Origin: Methanoregulaceae archaeon
Lineage (GTDB): Archaea; Halobacteriota; Methanomicrobia; Methanomicrobiales; Methanospirillaceae
DNA length: 64,000 bases
Reading direction: 5' to 3'
Assembly (NCBI GenBank): GCA_015660885.1
Contig: JACTUB010000015.1
Coordinates: 20,814 to 84,813, forward strand
Below, piece by piece: positions 63,942-64,000 of this stretch. The notes beneath the pieces are model-generated. The model was given only the letters and a program-made list of their open reading frames with translations, searched no databases and was not told the DNA's origin. The translations under genes were made by a program, and so were the position numbers. Within the stretch, counting starts at the first letter, position 1; every line of letters begins with the position of its first letter.

Positions 63942-64000
63942 ATGGATGATATAAAATCACGGGATGATGAACGAGCCGCTGAACAAGCCCGGGTAAAGGG
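63942..64000 (+). CDS. Start of a gene cut by the window end
   Basis: ATG 63942 is preceded by GAGGT at a good distance. The first 19 residues are MDDIKSRDDERAAEQARVK, charged and helical. The product cannot be named. Confidence 0.55.
   Translation, partial: MDDIKSRDDERAAEQARVK

Overview
The window looks like a chromosomal segment of a methanogenic archaeon, most likely order Methanomicrobiales (Methanoregula-like). The reasons are a cobalt-early corrin ring operon, a pyruvoyl-dependent arginine decarboxylase, acetyl-CoA synthase genes, an HTH protein with a long chain of PAS domains, DUF4013 and small TM proteins, archaeal TATA boxes and GGTGA/GGAGG ribosome binding sites. No methanogenesis gene is present, so the lineage is inferred. 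I see no rRNA, tRNA or CRISPR array.

Layout. 1-5854: end of a radical SAM gene, a Mut7-C RNase-like protein, purB, and a PAS sensor kinase plus response regulator pair whose kinase lacks the acceptor His. 5995-11682: one compact operon cbiT-L-F-G-H-C-D-E for the corrin ring, mostly with overlapping genes. 11771-16667: small proteins, a large HTH/PAS/GAF sensor and a HEAT-repeat protein. 17016-22489: DNA repair on the minus strand (MutY-like, MutL, MutS). 22545-29049: membrane protease, thioredoxin-fold DUF255 protein, flavin-binding protein, persulfide dioxygenase/rhodanese, and a fused 2H plus calcineurin-type phosphoesterase. 29588-33440: a minus-strand membrane-glycolipid operon (UbiA-type phosphoribosyltransferase, PHP phosphoesterase, flippase-like protein, GT-C-like protein). 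33650-36090: membrane protein plus wHTH regulator, HAD phosphatase, arginine decarboxylase. 36097-38025: an array of IS5-type elements separated by the same 8-bp target repeat. 38101-49564: cooC, a MetE-like methyltransferase, the corrinoid activator acsV, then acsC, acsD and acsB, interrupted by a 3.4-kb patch of small and broken genes and a secreted protein. The ACS genes are of bacterial type and no CODH catalytic subunit is in the window.

49710-64000 is accessory. It holds a surface protein, a plasmid/virus-like replication block with a P4-type primase (52215-56619), a RelE-type toxin-antitoxin pair, and a 3.7-kb segment between 35-bp direct repeats. That segment carries a DUF4062-like protein, a decayed cas1 fragment and a tight four-gene cassette of unknown function. 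Small BofA-like and DUF1328-like membrane proteins follow.

The most unusual observations are: two genes whose conserved N-termini lie upstream of the first ATG and which seem to start with AUU (HAD phosphatase, flippase); a zinc-ribbon gene with one in-frame TAA; IS-derived miniature elements carrying small TM-protein genes; a cas1 remnant; and a bacterial-type ACS operon without CODH and AcsE but with a MetE-like protein in place.
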